A stretch of DNA of 64,000 nt from an uncultured Paracoccaceae bacterium (GTDB taxonomy: Bacteria; Pseudomonadota; Alphaproteobacteria; Rhodobacterales; Rhodobacteraceae): contig CALIZF010000018.1 in NCBI GenBank assembly GCA_938028765.1, positions 1-64,000 on the forward strand. The letters run 5' to 3'. Under the pieces are notes generated by a model. The model saw only the letters and a program-made list of their open reading frames with translations, was not told the DNA's origin and ran no database searches. Positions 45,190-55,582 of the stretch are shown piece by piece. Within the stretch, counting starts at the first letter, position 1. Every line of letters begins with the position of its first letter. The position numbers and the translations under genes were made by a program.

Positions 45190-46314
45190 TCAGCGCAGGT
45201 AGGAAGGGGGACGAAAGGGCAGGCGGACGACCGTCGCGGGCAGTCGCCGCCCGCGCACCGCGCCCCAGACGGTGGCGCCTTCGGGAATGCCGACGGGCAG
45301 ACAGGCCATCGCCACCGGCGCATCGAGCGAGGGCGCGAACCCGCCCGAGGTGACGACGGCGACCGGATCGCCGCCCGCCTCGGCGGCAAAGACCTCGACC
45401 CCCTCGCGCCAGGGCGCGCGGCCGGCGGGGCGCAGGCCGATCCGCCGCCGCGCCGGCCCCCGGTCGATCTCGGGAAGGATGCGCGCGGCGCCCGGAAATC
45501 CGCCCGCCCGCGCCCCGCCGGTTCGCCGCGCGCGGCCGACGGCCCAGGACAGCCCCGCTTCCGCCGGGGTCGTGCCGGTATCCATGTCGTGACCATAGAG
45601 CGGCAGTCCCGCCTCGAGCCGCAGGCTGTCGCGCGCGCCGAGCCCTGCGGGCGCCACGCCCGGCTGCGCCAGAAGCGCGCGGGCGAAATCCGCCGCGGCA
45701 TCGGCGGGCACCGAGATCTCGAAGCCGTCCTCGCCGGTGTAGCCCGACCGCGTCAGCCACAGGTCGGTCCCGCGCCAGGCCAAGACGGCGGCATCCATGA
45801 ACCGCATCGCCGCGGCGCCGGGCACCAGCGCGGCCACCGCCGTCGCCGCCGCCGGTCCCTGCACGGCAAGAAGCGCCCGGTCCGTCACCGGCGTCACCGT
45901 AAGGCCCGGAAGCCCGGCGCGCAGATGGGCCAGGTCGTGCTCGGCGCGTGCGGCGTTGACGACGAGGAAGAGGTGATCCGCCCGCATCGCCACCATCAGG
46001 TCGTCAAGGATGCCGCCGTTCGCGTCGGTGAAGAGGCCATAGCGCTGCCGCCCCTCCGGCAGCCCGACGAGGTCCGCGGGCACCAGCCGCTCCAGCGCCG
46101 CCGCGGCGTCCGCGCCCCGGCCCGAAGGTGCGCGCAGGATCACCTGCCCCATGTGGCTCACGTCGAACAGCCCCGCCGCGGCGCGGGTATGCAGGTGTTC
46201 CTTCAGGATCCCCGCCGGATACTGCACCGGCATGTCCCATCCCGCGAACGGCCCCATCCGCGCGCCGAGGTCGGCGTGCAGGTCGGCCAGCAGAAGGCGC
46301 TTCGGATCGCCCAT
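45190..46314 (-). CDS. gcvT: Glycine cleavage system aminomethyltransferase (T protein)
   Basis: GcvT transfers the one-carbon unit from lipoyl-GcvH to tetrahydrofolate, releasing ammonia. The 374-residue protein has family motifs ARMGPFAGWDMPVQYPAGIL, HMGQVILRAPSG, QGPAAATAVAAL, SGYTGEDGFEISVP and RDSLRLEAGLPLYGHDMD. It is the first gene of the glycine cleavage operon; AGGAGGG at 46321-46327 is its ribosome binding site and a tandem glycine riboswitch lies just upstream. Confidence 0.97.
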   Translation of the reverse strand: MGDPKRLLLADLHADLGARMGPFAGWDMPVQYPAGILKEHLHTRAAAGLFDVSHMGQVILRAPSGRGADAAAALERLVPADLVGLPEGRQRYGLFTDANGGILDDLMVAMRADHLFLVVNAARAEHDLAHLRAGLPGLTVTPVTDRALLAVQGPAAATAVAALVPGAAAMRFMDAAVLAWRGTDLWLTRSGYTGEDGFEISVPADAAADFARALLAQPGVAPAGLGARDSLRLEAGLPLYGHDMDTGTTPAEAGLSWAVGRARRTGGARAGGFPGAARILPEIDRGPARRRIGLRPAGRAPWREGVEVFAAEAGGDPVAVVTSGGFAPSLDAPVAMACLPVGIPEGATVWGAVRGRRLPATVVRLPFRPPSYLR

Positions 46315-46378
46315 CCCAACCCTCCTAGGCCGGGACACACCCGGACACCACGCGCGCGGTTCCGTCCGCGCAGCCGTG

Positions 46379-46549
46379 CCCCCTCTGTCCTTCCGCCTGA
46401 GATCGTTATCCCTTCGGCGGGCGGGGTTGCCCGCCTCTCTCCAGAGTCCGCGCGCCAGGACGGTCCTTTCGCCTGAGAGTTTACCGGGGCGGTTGCTCCT
46501 TCGGCACCGCCGGGGGGTGCCCTCCCGGCGGGTTCTCCCGATCCTGACG
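46379..46549 (-). ncRNA. Tandem glycine riboswitch upstream of gcvT
   Basis: Read on the minus strand, the leader contains two successive glycine aptamers. The first (about 46549-46456) has GGGAGAA (46533-46539), GCCGAAGGAGCAA (46493-46505) and CTCTCAGGCGAAAGGACCG (46461-46479). The second (about 46450-46379) has GGAGAGAGGCGGGCAA, CGCCGAAGGGATAACGA and TCTCAGGCGGAAGGACAGAG. These are hallmark strings of this riboswitch class. Downstream, CCGGG-ACACA-CCCGG (46330-46344) is a perfect 5-bp hairpin just before the gcvT ribosome binding site (46321-46327), a candidate part of the expression platform. Glycine binding is expected to raise gcv expression. Confidence 0.93.
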
Positions 46550-46755
46550 CGCAAACCCTAAGCGCGCCGCGCGGCGGCTGGCAAGGGGGTGCCGGTCGGA
46601 ACGCGGGCAGAAGGGGCGCGGGATGCCGGGCGGGGGGGCGGCCCTCGCAGCCGTGCGGATGCGGCGACCCCGGCCGTGCACCCGGTGGCGCGCGTGGTGC
46701 CGCCGGACTGGCGGCGCGTCCGGCTGCGCGCGGCTGGTTGCGCCCTGCGCCGGCC

Positions 46756-48186
46756 TCACCGACGCAGGTTGAACAGCGACAAAAGCCGCCCCTCGCGCCC
46801 GAACGGATCGCGCCCGCCCGGACCCGGCCGGTCGATCACCCGAAGCGCCAGCCACACCGCGAATGCCCCGAACAGCACGCCCCCCGCGGCCTGCCCGATC
46901 AGCACGCCTTCCGCACCGTAAAGCCAGCCTCCCAGCATCACGAAGGGCACGGTCCCGACCGTGTGGCGGGCCCAGTTCGTCCAGGTCGAATAGTAGGGAT
47001 GGCCAAGGTTGTTGAACGCCGCGTTGGCGACGAACACCGCGCCGTTGAAGAACCACAGAAGCGCAAGCGGCCCGCAGAACAGGAAGACGATCGCGCGCGC
47101 CTCGCCGGTGGCCGAGAACAGGTCCGCGATCGGCCCGCGCAGCGCGAACAGGGCCGCCGACACCAGCACCGTCACCAGCCCGCAGAACAGAAGGCTGTCG
47201 AGGAACCCGCGCCGCACCCGGTCCATCCGCCGTGCGCCGTAGTTCTGCCCGATGATCGGCCCCACCGCTCCCGCCAGCGCGAACAGCACGCCGAAGGCGA
47301 CCGGCGTCAGCCGCGAGACGATGGCAAGGCCCGCCACCGCCTCTTCCCCGTAGGCGGCCATCGCCCGCGTCACCCAGGCCTGCCCGACCGGTGTCGCCAC
47401 CTGCGTCAGGATCGCCGGAACCCCGATCGCCAGCACCGGGCGCAGGTCGGCCGCAAGGCCGCCCACCGTCGGCCGGTCGAGCCCGCCGTGCCGCAACAGG
47501 ATCGACCGCAGCGCCACGCCGGCGATCGCGATCCGCGCCGCAACGCTGGCCAGCGCCGCCCCGGTCAGTTCGAGGTCGAACCCGAAGATCAGGATCGGGT
47601 CCAGGATGGCGTTCACGACGCCGCCGATGATCGTCGTCATCATCGCCAGCCGCGCATCGCCGTGCGCGCGCAGGATCGCGCCGCCGATCATGCCCACCAT
47701 CAGCAGGGGCTGCGAGGGGGTGATGATCGCCAGATACAGCACAGCCAGGGTCGCGGTCCGTCCGCTCGCCCCCATCAGAGCGACAAGCTGCGGCAGGAAC
47801 GCCCAGACCACCGCCGACAGGACCGCGCCGAAGACCACGCCGAGGATCAGCCCGTTGGTGGCCCGCGCCCGCGCGCCGGCCCGGTCCCCTGCGCCGAGCG
47901 ACCGCGCCACCAGCGCGCCCACGGCGATTCCAAGGCCGATCCCGACCGAGGCGGTGAAGAACAGGATCGCGCCGGCATAGCCGACCGCGGCCGCAAGCTC
48001 GGCCTTGCCCAACATGGCGATGAAGACCATGTCGGCGAAATCGACGAGGAACACCGCCATCAGCCCGGCCGAGGCCGTCAGGCTCATCACGGCGACGTGG
48101 CGGAAGAGGTTCCCCGTCAGGAACTTGGCCGGAGGCCCGCCGCCCGGCCGCCCGTCGGGTTTCCAGTCGCCGGCGCTTGGGTTCAC
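46756..48186 (-). CDS. MATE-family multidrug efflux transporter
   Basis: This 476-residue inner-membrane protein has about 12 hydrophobic helices in two homologous halves and typical MATE features (FVDFADMVFIAMLG-like first helix; TPSQPLLMVGMIGGAILRAHGD; GAVGPIIGQNYGA; FNNLGHP). Substrates cannot be deduced. Its ATG overlaps the gltX stop by four bases (ATGA), so it is translated with the glutamyl-tRNA synthetase gene, an odd pairing. It lies upstream of the gcv riboswitch on the same strand, about 200 bases away. Confidence 0.92.
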   Translation of the reverse strand: MNPSAGDWKPDGRPGGGPPAKFLTGNLFRHVAVMSLTASAGLMAVFLVDFADMVFIAMLGKAELAAAVGYAGAILFFTASVGIGLGIAVGALVARSLGAGDRAGARARATNGLILGVVFGAVLSAVVWAFLPQLVALMGASGRTATLAVLYLAIITPSQPLLMVGMIGGAILRAHGDARLAMMTTIIGGVVNAILDPILIFGFDLELTGAALASVAARIAIAGVALRSILLRHGGLDRPTVGGLAADLRPVLAIGVPAILTQVATPVGQAWVTRAMAAYGEEAVAGLAIVSRLTPVAFGVLFALAGAVGPIIGQNYGARRMDRVRRGFLDSLLFCGLVTVLVSAALFALRGPIADLFSATGEARAIVFLFCGPLALLWFFNGAVFVANAAFNNLGHPYYSTWTNWARHTVGTVPFVMLGGWLYGAEGVLIGQAAGGVLFGAFAVWLALRVIDRPGPGGRDPFGREGRLLSLFNLRR

Positions 48187-49505
48187 GGGGCCGCCGGCCG
48201 CCGCAGCAGCGGCATCAGCGCGGCCATCTCGGGCCCCGCCTCGCGGCCCGTCAGCGCCAGCCGCAGCGGGCGGAACAGGGCGCGGCCCTTCCGGCCCGTC
48301 GCCTGCGCCACGGCGCGCGTCCAGTCGCCCCAGGTCGAGGGCCCCCAGGGTTCGGGCGGCAGCATGGCCAGTGCCGCCGCGACGAACTCGGCATCCTCAG
48401 GGGCGACCACGGGTGCCGCGCCGTCTCGGACCAGCGCAGCCCAGGGCGAGATGTCGTCCATCACCGTGATGTTGCCCTTCACCGCGGCCCAGAAGGCCTC
48501 GGCCGCTTCGGCCGGAACGCCCGCCGCCAGCACCCGGTCCCGCACCGCGGCGAAGGGTTTGCGCGCGTTCTCGGCCTTGGTCAGCGGCATCAGGTCGTCC
48601 GCGTCGAACTTCGTCGGTGCAGCGTTGAAGGTGCCGATGTCGAAATCCGCGATCAGCTCGTCGAGCGACCCTGCGAGTTCCACCGGCTTCGACGACCCCA
48701 GCCGCGCCATCAGGCTGAGCAGCGCCATCGGCTCCACCCCCCGCGCCCGCAGGTCGCGCAGCGACAGGGTGCCAAGCCGCTTGGACAGCGCCTCGCCCTG
48801 CGGGCCGGTCAGCAGGCTGTGGTGCGCGAAGGCGGGCGGGCTGCCGCCGAGCGCCCGCATGATCTGGATCTGCGTTGCGGTATTGGTGACGTGGTCGGCG
48901 CCCCGGACGATGTGGGTGACGCCCATGTCAACGTCGTCCACCGACGATGCGAAGGTATAGAGAACCTGCCCGTCCGCCCGTATCAGGACCGGGTCCGATA
49001 CGCTGGCCGCGTCGATCGACACCGGCCCCATGATGCCGTCGTTCCAGTCGATCCGCTGCCGGTCGAGCAGGAAGCGCCAGTATCCGCCCCGCTCGGCGCG
49101 CAGGCGCGCCTTGTCGTCGGCGCTCAGGTCCAGAGCGGCGCGGTCGTAGACCGGGGGGCGGCCCATCGTCAGCGCCTTCTTGCGCTTCAGGTCCAGTTCC
49201 GCCGGCGTCTCGAAGCATTCGTAGAGCCGCCCGGCCGCGCGCAGCGCCTCGGCCGCCTCGGCGTAACGGTCGAGACGCGCGGACTGCGCCTCTTCGCGGT
49301 CCCATGCGAGGCCGAGCCAGGCCAGGTCGGTGCGGATGCCCTCGGCGTATTCGGGCCGCGACCGCTCGCGGTCGGTATCGTCGAGGCGCAGGATGAACGT
49401 GCCCCCGGCCTTCCGTGCGATCAGGAAGTTCATCAGCGCGGTGCGCAGGTTGCCGACATGCAGCCAGCCGGTCGGCGATGGGGCGAAGCGGGTGACGACG
49501 GACAT
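48183..49505 (-). CDS. gltX: Glutamyl-tRNA synthetase
   Basis: This 440-residue class I enzyme charges tRNA with glutamate. The HIGH-type motif is PTGWLHVGN (about residues 10-18) in RFAPSPTGWLHVGNLRTALM, and the KMSKS-like motif is ALSKRLG (about 238). It is shorter than the common 470-residue form. Alphaproteobacteria often carry two copies, and this one has features of the second, shorter type. The downstream MATE gene overlaps it. Confidence 0.94.
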   Translation of the reverse strand: MSVVTRFAPSPTGWLHVGNLRTALMNFLIARKAGGTFILRLDDTDRERSRPEYAEGIRTDLAWLGLAWDREEAQSARLDRYAEAAEALRAAGRLYECFETPAELDLKRKKALTMGRPPVYDRAALDLSADDKARLRAERGGYWRFLLDRQRIDWNDGIMGPVSIDAASVSDPVLIRADGQVLYTFASSVDDVDMGVTHIVRGADHVTNTATQIQIMRALGGSPPAFAHHSLLTGPQGEALSKRLGTLSLRDLRARGVEPMALLSLMARLGSSKPVELAGSLDELIADFDIGTFNAAPTKFDADDLMPLTKAENARKPFAAVRDRVLAAGVPAEAAEAFWAAVKGNITVMDDISPWAALVRDGAAPVVAPEDAEFVAAALAMLPPEPWGPSTWGDWTRAVAQATGRKGRALFRPLRLALTGREAGPEMAALMPLLRRPAAP

Positions 49506-49579
49506 GCGCAGGGCCTACCGGTGCAACCCCGCGCATGTCGCACAGGGGCCGCGGCTTGTCCAGTTGGCCGGGCCGCCGT

Positions 49580-50008
49580 TCAGTCCGGATCGATGCGCCA
49601 CAGCGCGCGCAGGCGGCCGACGCCGGCGCGGATCAGGTCGGCCAGCGCGCCTTCGTCCACGCCCTCGAGGCTGCGCAGGTAGATGCAGGTCCTTCCCCTG
49701 CGGTGCGGACCGAGGCGCGCGAGGATCGGGCGGAAATCGACGCCGCCGGGCATGATGTAGAGCGCGATCTCGCGCCCGCGCAGGGCAAAGCCGGTTGCCA
49801 GGCCTTCGCCCGTGCGGCCGCTGGCAAAGCGGTAGGCATAGCGCCCGAAGCCGAGGATGCCTCCCGGCCACAGCCGCGGCCCGAACCCCGTCACCTCGGC
49901 AAAAAGGCCGGTCAGCCGCCGCGCCTCGGCCGCCCGCGGGGCCGGTCTGATGGCCGCCAGATACGCCTCGACCACGTCCATATACGCCTCGACCGCGTCC
50001 ACGCGCAT
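49580..50008 (-). CDS. DUF1801-family protein
   Basis: This 142-residue cytosolic protein has the DUF1801/YdhG-like pattern: LWPGGILGFGRYAYRF, GFALRGREIALYIMPGG, LGPHRRGRTCIYLRSLEGVDEGALADLI. Related proteins are described as iron-chaperone-like (frataxin-type fold), but function here is unknown. The N-terminus contains a seven-codon duplication, VDAVEAYM then DVVEAYLA; the second ATG (49981) would give the conventional start, and the ATG at 50008 the long form. Confidence 0.85.
   Translation of the reverse strand: MRVDAVEAYMDVVEAYLAAIRPAPRAAEARRLTGLFAEVTGFGPRLWPGGILGFGRYAYRFASGRTGEGLATGFALRGREIALYIMPGGVDFRPILARLGPHRRGRTCIYLRSLEGVDEGALADLIRAGVGRLRALWRIDPD
49961..50000. repeat. 21-base tandem duplication at the DUF1801 start
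   Basis: Two copies of a 19-base unit (49961-49979 and 49982-50000) differ at one base and are 21 bases apart. They encode the repeated DxVEAY at the N-terminus of the DUF1801 protein on the minus strand, so the duplication keeps the frame. Confidence 0.8.
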
Positions 50009-50084
50009 AGGTTAGCACGGATTTCGCCCGTGACCGAATGCCGCCCGCTGGCGCGTCGGCGGCGGTCGGCCTATAACGATAGCC

Positions 50085-50498
50085 ATGCCGCTTGAAGCCG
50101 TCGCCAGCCTGACCGCCCCCGGACCCGAGGCGATCGCCGCCCTGGCCAGCGCCGCGATCGCGCGCCTGCCCGCGCCCTTCCGCGACGCCGCCCGGGCGGT
50201 TGCCCTGCGGGTCGAGGACTTTCCGACCGATCCGATGCTGGACGACCTCGGCGCCGAGGACCCGTTCGAGGTGACCGGGCTTTACGAGGGCGTGCCGCTG
50301 ACCGAGAAATCGGTGGCCGACCAGCCGAACGGCCCTGACGTGATCTGGCTGTTCCGCCGCCCGATACTCGACGAATGGTGCGAACGGGGCGACGTGACCC
50401 TGGGCGACCTTGTCGCGCATGTCTTGGTGCACGAACTGGCCCACCACTTCGGGTGGAGCGACGACGACATTGCCCGGATCGACCGCTGGTGGGAATGA
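50085..50498 (+). CDS. Zincin-like metallopeptidase family protein
   Basis: This 137-residue protein of the PF06262 type has the zinc-binding HExxH in VHELAHHFGWSDDDIARID at about residues 117-135; the downstream acidic residues are typical. PIMDEWCE-like sequence (PILDEWCERGD) and LYEGVPLTEKS are also family features. The natural substrate is unknown. It starts 76 bases from the divergent DUF1801 gene and has a plain ATG. Confidence 0.88.
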   Translation: MPLEAVASLTAPGPEAIAALASAAIARLPAPFRDAARAVALRVEDFPTDPMLDDLGAEDPFEVTGLYEGVPLTEKSVADQPNGPDVIWLFRRPILDEWCERGDVTLGDLVAHVLVHELAHHFGWSDDDIARIDRWWE

Positions 50499-51044
50499 CC
50501 CTGCGTCAGCGTGCAATGGTCGCGCACCGCACGGCCCGACGCGCCTCCGCCGCCCGTGCCGCCGGGCGGGCCGCGCTCGGTCCCCGGGCGGCCGCAGCGA
50601 ACGCGGGGTTCTGAGGTGGGGGCGCTGTCTGCCCGCCGGCCGGGTCGGCGTCGTCGGGGACGGCGCATCGCCCCTCGCCGGAACCGCCGCCGCGGCGACG
50701 CACGGGCGCAGACCCGGGCGCGCCTGTCGGGTCGCGGACAGCGCGTGGCAGTCTCCGACGGGCATCGGCGATCCGGCCGATCATCCCGTCCGGTCGCCGG
50801 CACCTCCCGCCCTTGAGCTGCGCCTCGACAGGGGCACGCCCGGGGCCGCTGTGGCGCGGCGGCGCCGGCCGGAGCCGCTGGCAGCCGAACGGGGCGGCGC
50901 TGCCGGCCGACATGCCGGGACATGCCGCGCCGACGGCGAAGGCGCGCGGCGAGGCGGTGCGGCCGGCGGCGCGGGGCGCCGCCGCCCGGCCCGAGGAAAA
51001 CGGAGCGGCGGCGCCCTCTTGCGTTTCCGGCGAACCGGCCGCCG
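50499..51044. other. 546-base region without a recognisable gene
   Basis: Very GC-rich sequence between the zincin gene (+) and wrbA (-), both pointing into it. Frames in all directions are open by composition alone and arginine/alanine-rich, without domain motifs. No tRNA, riboswitch or palindromic operator was seen; short GC hairpins may act as terminators for the convergent genes. Confidence 0.4.
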
Positions 51045-51638
51045 TCAGGCCGCGATCTTCGCCGCCATCCGGACGAGCCGGGTCGCCTGGTGCCCGATCG
51101 CTGCCGTCTCGGCGTCGCCGAAGTCCTTCCCCTGCGTGTGGGTGTAGCCGTAGGGATTGCCGCCCGCGGCGAAGATCGACGGGTCGGTGAAGCCCGGCGG
51201 CACGATCACGGCGCCCCAGTGCATGAAGGTGGTGTAGAGGCCGAGGACGGTCGCTTCCTGGCCGCCGTGGGGGTTCTGGGCCGAGGACATGGCGCTGACC
51301 GCCTTGTTCGCCAGCTTGCCCTGGAACCAGAGGCCGCCGAGCGTGTCGATGAACGCGCGCATCTGGCTGGCGGCGCTGCCGTAGCGGGTCGGCGTCACGA
51401 ACAGGTAGGCGTTCGCCCATTCCATGTCGTCGTGGCTGACCACGGGAACATGCGCCTGCCGTTCGGCCGCGGCCTTCCACGCCTCCTGGCTGTTCACGAC
51501 TTCGGTCGGGGCGGTTTCGGCCACGCGCAGAAGGCGCACCTCGGCGCCCGCGGCGCGGCCGGCGTCGGCCGCGATCTCGGCCATGCGGTGGTTGGTGCCG
51601 TAGGTGGAATAATAGACGATGGCGAGCTTCACGGTCAT
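51045..51638 (-). CDS. wrbA: NAD(P)H:quinone oxidoreductase, WrbA type
   Basis: This 197-residue flavodoxin-like FMN enzyme reduces quinones by two electrons, avoiding semiquinone formation. Visible motifs are [17 protein letters not shown] (FMN phosphate loop), [23 protein letters not shown]-like [15 protein letters not shown] and [13 protein letters not shown]. It follows rlmH/rsfS on the same strand at about 106 bases, probably as a separate unit. Confidence 0.95.
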   Translation of the reverse strand: MTVKLAIVYYSTYGTNHRMAEIAADAGRAAGAEVRLLRVAETAPTEVVNSQEAWKAAAERQAHVPVVSHDDMEWANAYLFVTPTRYGSAASQMRAFIDTLGGLWFQGKLANKAVSAMSSAQNPHGGQEATVLGLYTTFMHWGAVIVPPGFTDPSIFAAGGNPYGYTHTQGKDFGDAETAAIGHQATRLVRMAAKIAA

Positions 51639-51744
51639 CGGAGTTCCCCGCGCGATTGCACTGCCGCCAGGATACGCACGCACGACAGGCTGGCGAACCC
51701 CGCGCCGCCGCAAGGGCGCTGTGCGCGCGCGCACCTGCCGGCCG

Positions 51745-52212
51745 TCAGGCCCGGTGATACGGCGTCCCGGCGAGGATCGACGCGGCGCGGTAGAGCTGTT
51801 CGGCCAGCATCGCTCGCGCCAGCCGATGCGGCCAGACCATCGGCCCGAACGACAGGACCAGATCGGCCCGGTCGCGCAACGCCGGGTGAAGCCCGTCGGC
51901 CGCCCCGATGGCAAAGGCGGCGGCCGGAACCCCGGCGTCGCGCCAGCGCGCCAGCGCCTGTGCGAAGCCGGGCGAATCCAGCGCCTGCCCGCGTTCGTCC
52001 AGCGCGACGAGGCGCGCGCCGGCGGGAAGGGCGCGCAACATCGCCGCGCCGGTCGCGGCTGCGCCGCGGCGGTCGTCCACCTCGACGACGTCGCAGGGGC
52101 CGAGGCCGAGCGGCCGCCCGGTGCGCGCCGCGCGGTCGAGCCAGTCTTCGGTCAGGCTGCGCTCGGGCTCGCCCGAGGCGATCCGGCCCGCGGCCAGCAC
52201 GATCAGGCGCAT
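51745..52212 (-). CDS. rlmH: 23S rRNA (pseudouridine(1915)-N3)-methyltransferase
   Basis: RlmH methylates pseudouridine 1915 in helix 69 of 23S rRNA using SAM. The 155-residue SPOUT-fold protein has [27 protein letters not shown]-type knot sequence (split here as IGAADGLHP and [20 protein letters not shown]) and [16 protein letters not shown] at its end. ATG 52212 is used; a GTG directly before it is possible. It lies 18 bases after rsfS, the usual order. Confidence 0.96.
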   Translation of the reverse strand: MRLIVLAAGRIASGEPERSLTEDWLDRAARTGRPLGLGPCDVVEVDDRRGAAATGAAMLRALPAGARLVALDERGQALDSPGFAQALARWRDAGVPAAAFAIGAADGLHPALRDRADLVLSFGPMVWPHRLARAMLAEQLYRAASILAGTPYHRA

Positions 52213-52230
52213 CACGTCGGGGGCGCGCGA

Positions 52231-52635
52231 TCAGGCCCGCGCGGGGGCCCGCGCGCCCGAGGGCAGCCACATCTTCTCGAGCTGGTAGAACTCGCGCACC
52301 TCGGGCCGGAAGACGTGCACGATCACATCGCCCGCGTCGATCAGCACCCAGTCGGCCGCATCCTTGCCCTCGACCTTGCAGATCAGGCCGAACTCGTCCT
52401 TGAGCCGTTCCACCAGCTTGTCGGCAATGGCGGCGACTTGGCGCGTGGAACGTCCCGAGGCGATCACCATGTGATCGGCCATGTCCGATCGGCCGCGCAG
52501 GTCGATCGGCACCACGTCCTCGGCCTTGTCGTCGTCGAGGGAGGACAGGATGCGCGCCAGGAGCGCGTCGCTGCCCCCCGCTGCAGGGATCGCGGGCGCC
52601 CCGGTCACGGGCGCGCGGCTGTCTGCCGGAGGCAC
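52231..52635 (-). CDS. rsfS: Ribosomal silencing factor RsfS
   Basis: RsfS binds L14 of the 50S subunit and blocks subunit joining when nutrients are scarce. The conserved core (LLARILSSLDDDKAEDVVPI; DLRGRSDMADHMVIASGRS; GDVIVHVFRPEVREFYQLEK) is complete. The start is uncertain: no ATG is in frame, so GTG at 52635 (134 residues) or GTG at 52608 (125 residues) is assumed; an ATG further up is out of frame. The proline/alanine N-terminus is not conserved. It precedes rlmH. Confidence 0.88.
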   Translation of the reverse strand: MPPADSRAPVTGAPAIPAAGGSDALLARILSSLDDDKAEDVVPIDLRGRSDMADHMVIASGRSTRQVAAIADKLVERLKDEFGLICKVEGKDAADWVLIDAGDVIVHVFRPEVREFYQLEKMWLPSGARAPARA

Positions 52636-52952
52636 ACCGGCCGGTATTCGGATGGACAGGGCATCGTCCCCCTTCGCTGCGCGCCGCGGGCCCCGGCGCC
52701 GGATCTGTGGCAAGGGTAGCAGCTTCCGCCCCCCGCCACAATTGGCGCACCCCGGCACCGCGCTTGTCCTGCGGGCGATTCGCGCGTAAAGCCGCGCGCA
52801 TGTGTCGCTCACCGCGCCGCCCCGTCCGCCTCGACGACCGCACGCGCCTGCCGTGGCGGTTCCACGGCCGGCGACGGTCGGCGCGCCCGCAGGGTTGACC
52901 GGCCCCATCCGCCCCCCCCTGCACGCCACCCCCGCATTCTGCGAGCGAAGCC
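52636..52952. other. Divergent intergenic region upstream of rsfS and leuC
   Basis: These 317 bases must contain the promoters of the rsfS-rlmH unit and the leucine operon, but no strong -35/-10 pair or leader peptide rich in leucine codons was found. Open frames in it lack domain motifs. If rsfS has a longer N-terminus part of this region is coding. Confidence 0.35.
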
Positions 52953-54370
<1,418 letters not shown>

Positions 54371-54371
<1 letters not shown>

Positions 54372-55582
54372 TGCGAATTCAGTCGATCAGGGTAAAGAAC
54401 TTCAAGGCCCTGCGCGATGTCGCGATTCGCGAGCTGCCCGGGTTCGTCGTGTTCGTCGGGGCCAATGGGACCGGCAAATCCACCCTGATCGACGTGTTCA
54501 GCTTCCTGCGCGATTGCCTCAAGGACAATGCCCGTGCCGCCTTTGACCGGCGCGGGGGGTTCCATCAGGTGCGGTCGCGCGGAACAAACGAGCGCGATAC
54601 GGTTCTGATCGAACTCAAGATCGACCTGGACTTCAGGACCGAAGAGAAACGTCGGCTTGTCACCTATGCGGTGGAATTCGCTGCGGACGGCCCGAAGGTG
54701 GTGGTCGCACGGGAAATCCTGAGCTGGAAGCGCGGCAGCTACGGCGCGCCGTTCCACTTCATCGACTTTCAGCGTGGCCAGGGCGTGGCAATTGCCGAAA
54801 GTTTCGATGCCTTCGATGCAGACGTGAAAGATGCCGACCTCAGACGCGAGGACCAGGCGCTTGACCGCCCAGACCTCCTGGCATTGAAGGGGCTTGGGCA
54901 GTTCCGCCGTTTCGATGCCGCGAGCCAGTTGCGCGACCTGATCGAGAACTGGACGGTGAGCGATTTTCACATTACCGAGGCGCGCCGCGAACCGGAGGCG
55001 GCCCCTGCCGAACATCTGTCGGCCTCGGGCGACAACCTTGCACTTTATGCGCAGTATCTGCAGGAATATCACCCCGCCACCTACGCGTCGATCGTCCAAG
55101 CGATGGCCGAGCGGGTGCCTGGGATCGGTGATGTTATCGCCGAGCCCACCGGCGACGGGCGGGTGCTGCTGAGGTTCCGTGACCGCAGCTTTGCCGACGG
55201 CTTCATCGCCCGCCTTGTGTCGGACGGCACGATCAAGATGTTCGCCTATCTGGCGCTGCTGCACGATCCAAACCCGCATCCGCTGCTGTGCATCGAGGAG
55301 CCCGAGAACCAGCTTTACCCCAGCCTGATGGGGGTTCTGGCCGAGGAATTCTCGGCCTATGCGGATCGGCGCAAAGGCCAGGCGCAGGTTTTTGTGACAA
55401 CCCATTCCCCGGATTTCCTGAACGCCGTGCCGCTTGAGTCCATCTACTGGCTGAACAAGAAAGACGGATACACCACGGTCACAAGGGCAGCAGACGACCC
55501 TCAACTCGTCGCGTTTGTCTCCGAGGGCGACAAGCCCGGCTGGCTGTGGCGGCACGGCCTGTTTGCGGGTGCCAATCCCTGA
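54371..55582 (+). CDS. AAA/SMC-type ATPase of probable defence module
   Basis: This 403-residue protein is an ABC/SMC-like ATPase of the AAA_21/OLD group. It begins with the typical IQSIRVKNFKAL, Walker A GANGTGKST at 30-38, a long insertion, a signature-like region (EHLSASGDN, 215-222), Walker B LLCIEEPE (305-312, E309/E310) and the H-loop TTHSPDFL (343-350). Such ATPases in OLD, Gabija, PARIS and retron-type defence systems act with a nuclease partner, here probably the next gene. It is joined to leuC by a one-base TGATG overlap and to the DUF4276 gene in the same way. Composition seems AT-richer than the flanks. No Toprim domain is fused to it. Role in defence is inference. Confidence 0.85.

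Noticed and set aside
46481-47056. Open frame covering the gcvT leader
   Set aside because: This stretch is the tandem glycine riboswitch and the MATE gene 3' end; no protein motif in the frame.
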